NCBI GenBank assembly: GCA_037349105.1
Contig: JAYJMM010000116.1
Coordinates: forward strand, 4,774,001 to 4,838,000
Length of the DNA stretch: 64,000 nucleotides
Direction: 5' to 3'
Source: Limnomonas spitsbergensis
Lineage: Eukaryota > Chlorophyta > Chlorophyceae > Chlamydomonadales
Position 1 is the stretch's first letter, and each line of letters begins with the position of its first letter. Below the pieces are notes generated by a model. It ran no database searches. It was not told where the DNA came from and was given only the letters and a program-made list of their open reading frames with translations. The position numbers and the translations under genes were made by a program. Below, in pieces: positions 1 to 10,578 of the stretch.

Positions 1-1551
1 GAGCACTGGAGTGGGCACCGGAGTGAGCACTGGAGTGAGCACTGGAGTGAGCACCAGAGTGAGCACTGGAGTGAGCACTGGAGTGAGCACTGGAGTGGGC
101 ACTGGAGTGAGCACTGGAGTGGGCACTAGAGTGAGCACTGGAGTGGGCAATGAAGTGAGCACTGGAGTGGGCACTAGAGTGAGCTCTGGAGTGAGCATTG
201 GAGTGGGCACTGGAGTGGGCACTGAAGTGGGCACTGGAGTGAGCAATGGAGTGGGCACTGGAGTGAGCACTAGAGTGGGCACTGGAGTGAGCACTGGAGT
301 GGGCACTGGAGTGAGCACTGGAGTGGGCACGGGAGTGGGTACTGGAGTGGGCACTGGAATGGGCACTGGAGTGAGCAATGGAGTGGGCACTGGAGTGAGC
401 ACTGGAGTGGGAACTGGAGTGGGCACTGGAGTGAGCACTGGAGTGGGCACTGGAGTGAGCACTGGAGTGAGCACTGGAGTGGGCACTGGAGTGAGCACTG
501 GAGTGGGCACTAGAGTGAGCTCTGGAGTGAGCATTGGAGTGGGCACTGGAGTGGGCACTGGAGTGGGCACTGGGGTGGGCACTGGAGTGAGCAATGGAGT
601 GGGCACTGGAGTGAGCACTTGAGTGGGCACTGGAGTGAGCACTGGAGTGGGCACTGGAGTGAGCACTGGAGTGGGCACGGGAGTGGGTACTGGAGTGGGC
701 ACTGGAATGGGCACTGGAGTGGGCACTGGAATGGGCACTGGAGTGAGCAATGGAGTGGGCACTGGAGTGAGCACTGGAGTGGGAACTGGAGTGGGCACTG
801 GAGTGAGCACTGGAGTGGGCACTGGAGTGAGCACTGGTGTCAGCACTGGAGTGGGCACTGGAGTGAGCACTGGAGTCAGCACTGAAGTCAACACTGGAGT
901 CAGCAATGGAGTCAAAACTGGAGTCAGCACTGGAGTCAGTGATGGAGTCAGCATTGGAGTCAGTACTTGAGTCAACACTGGAGTCAGCAATGGAGTCAGT
1001 ACTGGAGTCCGTACTGGAGTCAGCACCGGAGTCAATACTGGAGTCAATACTGAAGTCATCACTGGAGTCAGCACTGCAGTCAGCTCTAGAGTCAGCACTG
1101 GTGTCAGCAATTGAGTTAGTACTAGAGTCGACACTTGATTCAACACTACAGTCAGCACTGTCTCACTGCGTCTGCACTGGAGTGAGCAATGGAGTCAACA
1201 CTAGAGTCAGCACACGAGTCAGCACTGGCGTCATTGTGTCTGCACTTGAATGAGCACTTAAGTGAGCACTTGAGTCAGCGCTGGAGTCAGCAATGGAGTC
1301 AATACTGGGGCCAATATTGGAATCAGCCGGGAGTCAGCACTGGGCACAGATTTGTCTCAGCCTTTGAGTCATGAATGAATGGAGAAAACACTGGATTCTA
1401 GCAGATAAGTCATCATTGGAGCCACACTTGATTCAACACTATTACACCAGAGTCAACAATGGAGTCATTGTCACAGGTGTTAGCACTGGAGTCAACACTG
1501 GAGTCAGTCTCACAGGAGTAAGCACTGGATTCAGCACTGGAGTCAGTGTCA
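1..1551. repeat. 12-bp minisatellite (GGAGTGAGCACT family)
   Basis: Tandem 12-bp units alternating GGAGTGAGCACT and GGAGTGGGCACT run from the window start. From about 840 they drift to GGAGTCAGCACT and become degenerate after about 1,130. Because 12 is a multiple of 3, long open frames of a four-residue repeat (GVST) appear; they look like a consequence of the repeat and not of coding selection. The array continues beyond the left edge of the window and resumes at 2,714 after the hAT insertion. Confidence 0.95.
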
Positions 1552-1559
1552 CATGAGTC

Positions 1560-2705
1560 CAGGGTAACCCGGTACGGAAACACGGTACGGGAATACGGTA
1601 CGGTACGGTGCGGATACGGTACGGAGAAAAGGGACAATACGGTAGGGCAGTACGGTCGAAGATTTCTTCCCATTTCAAGGCTCAGAACAGTAGAATCCAC
1701 ACAGAGAAACACATGCATGCAACACTCCCATGACTGTTTGACCCCATGCACATCCTGACATATTGCATGGCTGCATGACAGCCCCCATGCAATTTTGCAT
1801 GGCCCCCAGAGAATCACCAAGGATCTCCATGCATGCATGCAGATTTACCATGCTGACATGCTAGGAAAAAATATGATCATTGATGCAATCCCAAACTCCT
1901 CACACATCGCCATGACAATGTTCCAACATGCCATTCAGCAAACAAGAGGCATCAGAATCACCTTGCATAGTTGCTGAGTTACATCATTGCATGGCATGCA
2001 TGGCGATCACTTTTGAAGGAGACACGGAGCTCATGTGTCTTGCCTCCCTCCTGGGAGTCCTGGACTCTCAGGCTCCTACTCCTCCTTTGCTAGCCTCCTC
2101 CCTCCATGCAGCTTTGGATTGTGACTTGGCGCCAAGTTGTGTCTTATTGCCACTAAGTATTGGGGTAGCCTTGGAATTTTACGAGCAACGAATGCCTCTT
2201 TACCTCTGGAAGCGAGCGAGCTTACGTAGATTTTGATGTCCTCGAGGTGTGGACTGTGGACTGTGTGGACTTGCCAGACGAGGGAGACGATCACACGACA
2301 TCACCGCAGTATGCCTGTATCACCCTTCCTAACGTCTTACCCTTTTACACGCCGCAAGTTGTCCTGTTATGCCCGCGAGGTGATTGGTAAATCGCGTAGT
2401 GCCGACGATAATCTTATCGCAAAATTTGCATCGCCCACTCTTGGCCTGGCCAGCCTTCGATGACGGCTGCAAAATCCAATGCGCATCAGCCGAGTACGCT
2501 GCCTTCCTAGGACCTGTTCTCAGCGCTGCCTCTACCTCCATCCTGATAATATCAGACATGTCTAACTGGTCTGTGCACTTATGCTCTCATGCAGTCATGC
2601 ACTGCAGGAAATGGCAGCCGTACTTGGCCGTGTTGCAAACGGTACGGTACGGTACGGATACGGTACGGGATTTTAGGCCAATACGGCCCGTACTGGGTAA
2701 CCTTG
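1560..2705 (-). mobile_element. Non-autonomous hAT-type DNA transposon
   Basis: The left end reads CAGGGTAACCCGGTACGG. The right end, reverse-complemented, reads CAAGGTTACCCAGTACGG, so the two form imperfect 18-bp terminal inverted repeats. The element is flanked by a perfect 8-bp direct repeat, CATGAGTC, at 1552-1559 and 2706-2713; this is the target-site length of the hAT superfamily. Removing the element and one copy restores a continuous minisatellite. Both subterminal regions (1570-1660 and 2638-2690) are dense in ACGGTACGG motifs, as expected for transposase-binding sites. At 1,146 bp it is too short for a full transposase; only a BED zinc-finger fragment remains on the minus strand. 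Confidence 0.9.
2329..2559 (-). pseudogene. hAT transposase fragment (BED-type zinc finger)
   Basis: This 76-residue minus-strand frame contains a CKFCDK motif followed about 14 residues later by TNHLAGITG and a Cys about six residues further on. That is the C-x2-C ... H-x-C layout of the BED zinc finger found at the N terminus of hAT transposases, where the family motif is roughly CKYCGK ... LKxHLAGxxG. The frame stops soon after the finger, and no RNase H-like catalytic domain or dimerisation domain is visible downstream, so this is a truncated remnant. It lies inside an element with hAT-type ends, which supports the call. Confidence 0.72.
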
Positions 2706-2713
2706 CATGAGTC

Positions 2714-2892
2714 AGTCTCACATGAGTTGGCACCGGTGTGAACAGTGGAGTCATCTCTTGTGTCGGCACTGGAGTCAGCATTGGAAGCAACACTGGTGTT
2801 GATATTGGAGCTATCTTTGGAGTCATCACTGGTGTCAGCACTCGAGTCAGCTCTGGAGTCGACATTGGAGTCAGCACAGGAGTAACTTGCAA
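2714..2892. repeat. Resumption of the 12-bp minisatellite (degenerate)
   Basis: Diverged GGAGTCAGCACT-like units continue directly after the hAT target duplication. They are the right part of the array that the element split. Confidence 0.85.
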
Positions 2893-3757
2893 TGTAGGGA
2901 TGTCCACACCCCCTGGTCCATATTTAGGACAATCCCTGGCGTCTCCTTTTAAACGGAAATTATCACTTCGGTGCGCACACGGATTATATATTTGTATGCT
3001 GAATACATGTTGGATAGCTGCAGTCCTACCGGTGTGACGTTTGACGACTGAGGGGGCGTGCCTGGACTCGGGAGCGGCCAAGCTAGCTCTGGTGCGACAG
3101 AGTCGACTATGCCCTCGAGATCAGAGCAGAGGCCTGCCTACGCAACTGAACAAATGTGACCTCACTTGCTGGTGAGATCTGCACTTTCTGATGTGCACCC
3201 CATCATGTCTTGCACCGTTCTGATTTTTGATTCTCGACTCGTGATTGCGACGGTGCCTTTGTTGCACAGGGTTCGTGACTGCCAACTGAATCAAGGCGCA
3301 TAGTTCTTCTCTGGCAGCGCTTGTCGGTGCATAGGCCGCCTGGCATAGCACATGTTCGAAAAACACCCGAGCGCGTGCACCCTTCATGATCTGGTAAGTG
3401 CGTGTATGCGATACAACGCGGGCTAGCATTGCATATCCACGCATGGTAGAATTTTGTCACATCCTCTCTCTCCCCCGGGTTCCATGTTCTGGCCTCCCTC
3501 ACATAAGAGGAGGGGCGTGACTGCACCATGGTCCTGGGTGTGCATGGTACCTGGAATTGAGATTGCTCATCCCATACCATTCCCACCGATAGACGACCGG
3601 CTGCCTGCAGAACAACACATCGTGAATGCTGAAAGAGGAAGCTGCCATCATGAAAAAACATGGAAATTGTCCTCGTCATTACAGGTGTGAAACTCGGGGT
3701 TTCAAGTCTATCATGCGAAAGTGCTGGCAAGAGAAGCACAACGAAGATATCCAAAGA
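2893..3757. other. No recognisable gene
   Basis: About 0.87 kb of mixed-composition sequence. Open frames on both strands are short and show no motif, splice-bounded exon or repeat that I can recognise. Confidence 0.5.
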
Positions 3758-5578
3758 GGGTGGGTTGGAGTGTTGGACGGTACTCTACAGATGCGACAGA
3801 GCACTGAAAGCAAAGCAAATTCACAATTATAAGTGCTAGGTGAAGCTTGTCATATTTGTAATTGACAGGTCAGGAAACAACACGTTTCCTGCGCATAAAG
3901 GACTGTGGGATTGCCGCAGCTCAATCGAAGGCCGTGGTTTCTGCTAGTTCTCCCACAACGTTAGAGATAAACATGAATATGGGCTACCAAAATCGTTTTT
4001 CCAGATTCTGTACATACAAAACTGGATTATCTGCATTGCATAGAGAAAATATGTTTTGCCCCAGATCCTATGACCTTTGCCTCACCCCTGCCTGCCCCTG
4101 ATGAGGGGCTCTTGTGACCCTGCCCAGCAGATCAGGCCAGCTAGGTGGGTATGATGTCGAAAGGGAAGAAGGAGCTCATTATCTCCCATGCTCTCACCCA
4201 GACCCCAGACCAGCTCACCTTGCCTCCTGGAAATCTGGAATAGTACCACGACCCTAAAAACACGAGATCCTTCGCCCTGAACCTTGAACTAAACTCCTGA
4301 ACTCTTAATTCTCCTCCACCCTGATTTCGGTATTCCCTCAGGTCCGGCAAGTGGTTTACTATCCGAGCGAGCTCGTGTGCTGTGAGCTAGGTGTGTTGTA
4401 CGCCTGCATTGTTTGAGGCCCCGCGGCGCTGGTGCACGACACGCTGCAGCACCAGAAATGGCTGCAGGAATTTGCGAGAGCGCAGCAACAACTGCACCAC
4501 ATCCGTGCGCCCTCGGCCACCGCCTGCCGGCGCTTGGTAAACGGCCACCACGGCGGCGGCGGCTCGGTGGCGTCTGAAGCCAGCTATGGGATGGTGCGCT
4601 CAACAACGCCGCCGGCGTGGAGCAGCGGAGCGCACCAGAACAACGGGGGAAGGGTGGGCGGCGCGGTGGGACCGGACGCCTCGGCGTCGAATTCGGTTTC
4701 AGGGTCTCCCTTGCCTTTCCGCAGCCCCCAACACGTACACTACGCATACAGAGTCCATTCAGATGCTGGCGCTGGATCATGGTGAGCGTGGACCCTGGAT
4801 GGAAACCTGGAACCCTACTTGGTGCATGTTATAGGTCTGAGCAGTACACACAGAGCCTGATGCAGTACACAGAGAATTCTAAGCATAATACGTGGACCCT
4901 TGAGCAATACACACAGAACCCTACATAAAATATGCGGAGCCTTAAACAGTACATGCAAAACTACATGTTCCGGTAGTACACGCAAAACCCGTAGGCCTGT
5001 CGTGTCCAGTGTGCCTTGATGCGCCTGACAGCCTACCTGGGTATTTTCTGATGGCATAATGAACCTCCCTCCTAACCCTCGACCCTCATGGCCAGGAAGT
5101 GTCCTCATTGGATTTGAATGGACCCGGACATCCCCCCTCCCTGACCCCCCCTGCAAGAGGCTTTGCTGGGGGGAGATGTGACCCCCCCCTGTCCCTCCCC
5201 CCCGCCTCCCAGACACATATTCGATACCCCTTTCCTGGCCCCCTGCAGGTTGTCTTGTCTAGGGCGGCACGTCAACAATGGCCCTTCTTTTATGCCGCCA
5301 CCGCCCTCCCTGGGAGCCGCTGGCATCCTGAGCTCTGCAAATGATGCGACAAGCTCACCGCAAGGGTCGGCAAGCTCGCTGCGTGAGTGACCTGATGCAG
5401 GCGGCGCTGTTTAGGCTGTTTCCCCCTAAATTAGGCAACTGCTTGCTGCTTTCGCGAGCGACCTTAATGCTCCAATCCTCAACCCAGCATAAGGTGCCCC
5501 CTGCCATTCCCTCAAGGACCGCAACCGCCGTAGGCATGTCGCTGTGCAAGGTTCCAGTACCCACCCTAATGCTACAAT
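3758..5578. repeat. Tandem segmental duplication, left copy
   Basis: Matches 7169-8991 at a constant offset of 3,411 bp with no indel for about 1.6 kb and only scattered substitutions. The last 200-250 bp (from about 5,370) are clearly more diverged and include a 2-bp length difference. The segment carries the Ser/Gly-rich exon-like stretch at 4342-4785. The full tandem unit is probably 3758-7168, with the right copy internally deleted. Confidence 0.93.
4342..4785 (+). pseudogene. Raptor-like linker exon, left copy (in-frame stop)
   Basis: An open stretch follows a good acceptor (TATTCCCTCAG, ending 4341). It begins VRQVVYYPSELVCCELG, has an in-frame TGA at 4414-4416, then continues in the same frame with LVHDTLQHQKWLQEF and a Gly/Ser-rich tail to 4785. 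In Raptor the last HEAT repeat (VRxELxxALxxLV) is followed by a Ser-rich linker, so the layout fits. The similarity is short, and the call rests mainly on the clearer Raptor-like exon at 6763-7038 in the same duplicated unit. The stop is present in both copies, so it predates the duplication. The alternative is an unrelated non-coding segment. Confidence 0.38.
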
Positions 5579-6762
5579 GATCAGCCGAGCAACAGATGCC
5601 CCTGCCCCCCCCCTCTGGTATCAACGCCGCTGTGCAAGGGTTCCTTTACCCGCCCAAACGCCACAATCTTGACACTGTACCTCTTCTCTGCCCCAAAGCT
5701 CCGATCCTCAACCTTTTAAACCTGCACCCATGCATCTGTTCCCACGGCTACCATCACCCTGTTGCCTGCCACCTGTCTGCACTTTCCCTTAAATCTCTGC
5801 ATAAGGGATAAATGTTGAATTCTTCCGCAGCCCCCATGACCACGTTGTTGCGCAAGCGCTCTTAGCTGCCAGGCAGCGCCTTAACTGTGGCCCCTGCGTC
5901 CAGTGGCCCAGCCCCACCGGAAAAGAGGGGGACGGCGGCGGCGTGGCGGCCTTCTCAGCCTTTGCGGGGACGGTGGCGGCTGGGACGGTGGCGGCTGGGA
6001 CGCTGGCGGCCGTCGCGTGGGCAGCCACCACGCCGATTAGCGGGAGTTTTGAGCCCCTGCGAGGCGCGGTGCTGGCAGGGTTCAGCAGGCATCTGTACAC
6101 GTTGCTGTTAACAGGCAACTTGGGTGCGGACTGCAACATTGATGTGAGTCACAGCTGTGGGGGTAGGGCTGTGATCGAAAGACAGCGAGGGAGGTGTGGG
6201 CGATAAGACAAGAAGGCTGTTTAGGCGGGGATGTTGGAACAGGTGATGGAGGTGGGTTGGATGAGAACATGAGCACGGTATAAGACCGATAAGACCGTGT
6301 CGAAATCCAGGGAATTTCAGCCGTTAAGTGCCAACAAAGGTGGGGGATGGAGTGAAATAACATTGGCTTTTTTAACATGGGGAACTGAATGATATGAGGG
6401 CCTTGCTTCTTGAAATGTATGCCCTCCCCCCACGCCTGGGTCCTGAGCCATGCCCTGAACATGTATGTTGTCTGCTCATCACCTCAATATGATGGTCGCT
6501 TGACCCCCTTCTCATCTTTTTGTGTCACCTGGCTAGTGCAGACCCCCCCTCCCCCCCTTTCCCCCCCCCCTCCCATTTGCAGGGCCAGGTTTCCCTCTTT
6601 TGCCTCCTCACTCCCACCCCATATGCCCCCCCTCCCCTTCCCTCTCTCACCCACTCACTCCCACCCTTCCTTCCCTTTTATCTGTCACCCCCTCTCTCCC
6701 ACCCCTTCTGCCCTCCCTTCCCAATCTTCCCCTCTCTCCCCCCCCCCCCCCCCCCCTTGCAG
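5579..6762. other. Intron-like spacer within duplicated unit
   Basis: No confident gene. An Ala/Gly-rich open stretch (5943-6140) ends at a GTGAGTC donor-like site and could be a further decayed exon, but I recognise no domain. Positions 6540-6762 are a strong C/T-rich tract that ends in TTGCAG, the acceptor for the next exon. Confidence 0.4.
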
Positions 6763-7038
6763 TGCCATGCTGTATGCGCCACCAACAACCTGGCTGTCTT
6801 GATAAAGTGGCTCTGGGACCTTTTCCCGCCCTAGGTCACGTTTGCACGATCGGGTCACCTGTTGTTGCTCAAGTGGCTGTGCCTGGGCAATCTCTGCCAG
6901 AACATGCTCGAGATCCCCCTCATGGCAATCAGGGGGGGAACGGCATACCCGTTGGTGCAGTTGCTGAAGGTGGCAAGCCCGGTGATCCGAACTGCAGCGG
7001 TGTTTGCTCTGGGCTGCCTGGTCCACAAGTGTTATGAG
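6763..7038 (+). pseudogene. Raptor-like HEAT-repeat exon (TOR complex 1 scaffold relic)
   Basis: The exon is bounded by a polypyrimidine tract plus TTGCAG (acceptor) and GAG|GTAAGG (donor). It reads CHAVCATNNLAVLIKWL, then LKWLCLGNLCQN, then VIRTAAVFALGCLV. These three blocks match in order the Raptor HEAT region, whose conserved signatures are roughly QEACxxxNLxxxCLxxL, LxQWxCLxLGxLW and EVRxAAVFALG. Raptor is the scaffold that recruits substrates to TOR complex 1. An in-frame TAG at 6832-6834 lies between the first two blocks, and one residue seems lost from the WLCLxLG motif, so I call it a pseudogene; a sequencing error is possible. No caspase-like or WD40 part of Raptor is visible in the window. 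Confidence 0.55.
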
Positions 7039-7168
7039 GTAAGGGTGCGGGGAAGGGGGCAGGCAGCTGACTGATCCTAAGGGGAAGGGAGGAGACAGCT
7101 GACTGGTGCACACATGTCCTGAGATACGTGTGAGGGGAGGGAGGAGGAAGCTGTCTGATCTACAAAGT

Positions 7169-8991
7169 GGGTGGGTTGGAGTGTTGGATGGTACTCTACA
7201 GATGCGACAGAGCACTGAAAGCAAAGCAAATTCACAATTATAAGTGCTAGGTGAAGCTTGTCATATTTGTAATTGACAGGTCAGGAAACAACACATTTCC
7301 TGCGCATAAAGGACTGTGGGATTGCCGCAGCTCAATCGAAGGCCGTGGTTTCTGCTAGTTCTCCCACAACGTTAGAGATAAACATGAATATGGGCTACCA
7401 AAATCGTTTTTCCAGATTCTGTACATACAAAACTGGATTATCTGCATTGCATAGAGAAAATATGTTTTGCCCCAGATCCTATGACCTTTGCCTCACCCCT
7501 GCCTGCCCCTGATGAGGGGCTCTTGTGACCCTGCCCAGCAGATCAGGCCAGCTAGGTGGGTATGATGTCGAAAGGGAAGAAGGAGCTCATTATCTCCCAT
7601 GCTCTCACCCAGACCCCAGACCAGCTCACCTTGCCTCCTGGAAATCTGGAATAGTACCACGACCCTAAAAACACGAGATCCTTCGCCCTGAACCTTGAAC
7701 TAAACTCCTGAACTCTTAATTCTCCTCCACCCTGATTTCGGTATTCCCTCAGGTCCGGCAAGTGGTTTACTATCCGAGCGAGCTCGTGTGCTGTGAGCTA
7801 GGTGTGTTGTACGCCTGCATTGTTTGAGGCCCCGCGGCGCTGGTGCACGACACGCTGCAGCACCAGAAATGGCTGCAGGAATTTGCGAGAGCGCAGCAAC
7901 AACTGCACCACATCCGTGCGCCCTCGGCCACCGCCTGCCGGCGCTTGGTAAACGGCCACCACGGCGGCGGCGGCTCGGTGGCGTCTGAAGCCAGCTATGG
8001 GATGGTGCGCTCAACAACGCCGCCGGCGTGGAGCAGCGGAGCGCACCAGAACAACGGGGGAAGGGTGGGCGGCGCGGTGGGACCGGACGCCTCGGCGTCG
8101 AATTCGGTTTCAGGGTCTCCCTTGCCTTTCCGCAGCCACCAACACGTACACTACGCATACAGAGTCCATTCAGATGCTGGCGCTGGATCATGGTGAGCGT
8201 GGACCCTGGATGGAAACCTGGAACCCTACTTGGTGCATGTTATAGGTCTGAGCAGTACACACAGAGCCTGATGCAGTACACAGAGAACCCTAAGCATAAT
8301 ACGTGGACCCTTGAGCAATACACACAGAACCCTACATAAAATATGCGGAGCCTTAAACAGTACATGCAAAACTACATGTTCCGGTAGTACACGCAAAACC
8401 CGTAGGCCTGTCGTGTCCAGTGTGCCTTGATGCGCCTGACAGCCTACCTGGGCATTTTCTGATGGCATAATGAACCTCCCTCCTACCCCTCGACCCTCAT
8501 GGCCAGGAAGTGTCCTCATTGGATTTGAATGGACCCGGACATCCCCCCTCCCTGACCCCCCCTGCAAGAGGCTTTGCTGGGGGGGGATGTGACCCCCCCC
8601 TGTCCCTCCCCCCCGCCTCCCTGACACATATTCGATACCCCTTTCCTGGCCCCCTGCAGGTTGTCTTGTCTAGGGCGGCACGTCAACAATGGCCCTTCAT
8701 TTATGCCGCCACTGCCCACCCTGGGAGCCGCTGGCATCCTGAGCTCTGCAAATGATGCGACAAGCTCACCGCAAGGGTCGGCAAACTCACTGTGTGAGTG
8801 GCCTGATGCAGGCGGCGCTGTTTAGGCTGTTTCCCCCTAAATAAGGTAACTGCTTGCTGCTGTCACGAGCGACCTTAATGCTCCAATCCTCAACCTAGCA
8901 TTAGGTGTCTCCTGCCACCCCCCTCAAGGACCGCAACTGCCATACGCATGTCGCTTTTTAAGTGTTCCAGTACCCACCCTAATGCTACAAT
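7169..8991. repeat. Tandem segmental duplication, right copy
   Basis: Second copy of 3758-5578. The junction with the left unit lies at about 7,169, inside intron-like sequence 130 bp after the Raptor-like exon. After 8,991 this copy jumps to a fragment at 9040-9090 that resembles the start of the exon at 6763. It is therefore internally deleted relative to the left unit and then truncated. Confidence 0.93.
7753..8196 (+). pseudogene. Raptor-like linker exon, right copy (in-frame stop)
   Basis: Near-identical copy of 4342-4785, with the same acceptor and the same in-frame TGA (7825-7827). Here it lies downstream of the HEAT-like exon at 6763-7038, which is the order expected in a Raptor gene (HEAT, then Ser-rich linker). 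The same reservations apply as for the left copy. Confidence 0.38.
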
Positions 8992-9043
8992 TCTCAGCCC
9001 AGCCCTTCCTTTCTGCCCTCCCATCTCCTCCCCCCTCTTGCAG

Positions 9044-9092
9044 GGCCATGCTGTGTGTGCCACCTGCCACCTGCTGTTCGTCCTAGTCACGC
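9044..9092 (+). pseudogene. Truncated second copy of the Raptor-like HEAT exon
   Basis: CTCTTGCAG is followed by a frame beginning GHAVCATCHLL, corresponding to CHAVCATNNLAVL at 6763. Similarity ends around GTCACG (9087-9092), matching positions 6835-6840. About 1.1 kb present in the left unit (5,580-6,700) is missing before it. Confidence 0.5.
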
Positions 9093-10578
9093 CAAGCCAA
9101 GGGGGGTAAAATAATGTTTATATTACCAGAGATGAGCTCATGCTTGTAGCCGACACTGTTTATGTCATATTCTCAAGGTGATTCAGCTACAATTCGGCTA
9201 CGTCGTGGGATAAGGCCAGGGATACTTGTGCTACAAGCCATGTTGCTTGGGCCGTGGGCCTGTCAAGGTGTTACCCGTGGTAGACACAATTATACTTGTC
9301 AATGACGTTACACCACTGGGCCATGCTGCAAAGGCTGGGCCGCGTCGGATCCAACAGCAAGGTTGGAAACTAAAGAGAGAGAGGAAAGAGACCCCCTCAA
9401 AAACAAAACAAAAAGTCATAATCCCCAATCTAACTACCGGAAGCTAAAGACGTATGGGCCATGCTCAAAAGACTCGGCCGCGTGTTATACTTGTGCATGC
9501 TGGAGTATAGGCGCATGTCCCAGAGATGTTGCTTGATTCGCCTCCGGTGCCATAATTTACTATACTGTTCTTATTTGGCCTCTCTTGCCAAGGTCCCATT
9601 CGTTGCCAAGCTCTTATGTCACTCGTGGACTAGGCTCACTAGAGGCCCAATTCATACAGCCCGCTGGCAGCTACATCGGCAAGTATCCCCTGCTATACGG
9701 GCTAACACTGCTGGCCGCTGAAGTCGAATAACCCTTTTTGCTGCCCCCGCTGCAACCACGACATGATGTTGTGACATTGTCCATCTCCCTTATGCCAGTA
9801 GCGGCCGCAACCAGGACTTACCTCGGCAGCAGTTTTGGCAGCCCCTCCCAAAGGGGAAGCAAGTTTCGCTTAGGAGTCGGGCATGTAGCTGCAGGGGGCC
9901 ATGGAGGTGAGGAAAACTGCAAGTTCGTGGGGTGTGGCAAGGTGTGGCCTCAGTATTACAACTCCACGGAGATACAGCAGCTGGGAATGACAAAGATCGA
10001 CTCGAAAGGTGTGCATGGCTTCTGAACTCGTGGCAAGAAGGCATTGTTTATCTAGGCTGGACAGGCGTGCATATTATATTAGGACCTCGGGTCCAGACCG
10101 ACAGCACGTTCTCCTTGCAGGACTAGGCGTACTACGGGAGGCTGAGTTGATGTGTGAGCCTCGCTCACGCACGGTGCCTTTACGTTTCTTTGATAATGCA
10201 GTTGCTCTCGCATGGTTTTATGCCACGCATAGGTGTGGGGCCCGACACCTGGTGCCCGCCCAGCGACTTAGCGCTCCACAATCCCCGATACATCAAAGAC
10301 ACCGACAATGAAGGCTGCCAAACATTCCTATGTCCAGTGATGGTGAAATTCGAACGCTGCCAATGTCGTCGCATAGCCGAAATCCGCCCTCGGCAGGGCA
10401 TTGTTACTACTGACTCACGATTGGCCAGGCCGAGCTGCAATCAAACGTCACAATCGTGCTATACCACATAAGTATAATGTATAACTCGCGGAGAGGGTGT
10501 ATGGCGCTGTCCCTGTGAAGAAAAGCGAAACCGCTGGATTTCCCCCAGGGCCCCTGCTGCCATTCGGAAATCTGCCCA
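9093..10578. other. No recognisable gene
   Basis: About 1.5 kb with short open frames only. The only internal structure noticed is a 28-bp near-duplicate (9318-9345 and 9457-9484) sharing GGGCCATGCT and CGGCCGCGT-like ends. Confidence 0.45.

Noticed and set aside
4289..8191. Minus-strand 163-codon frames in both duplicate copies
   Set aside because: Antisense to the exon-like segment, Arg/Pro-rich and without splice context; the GC-rich sequence explains the openness.
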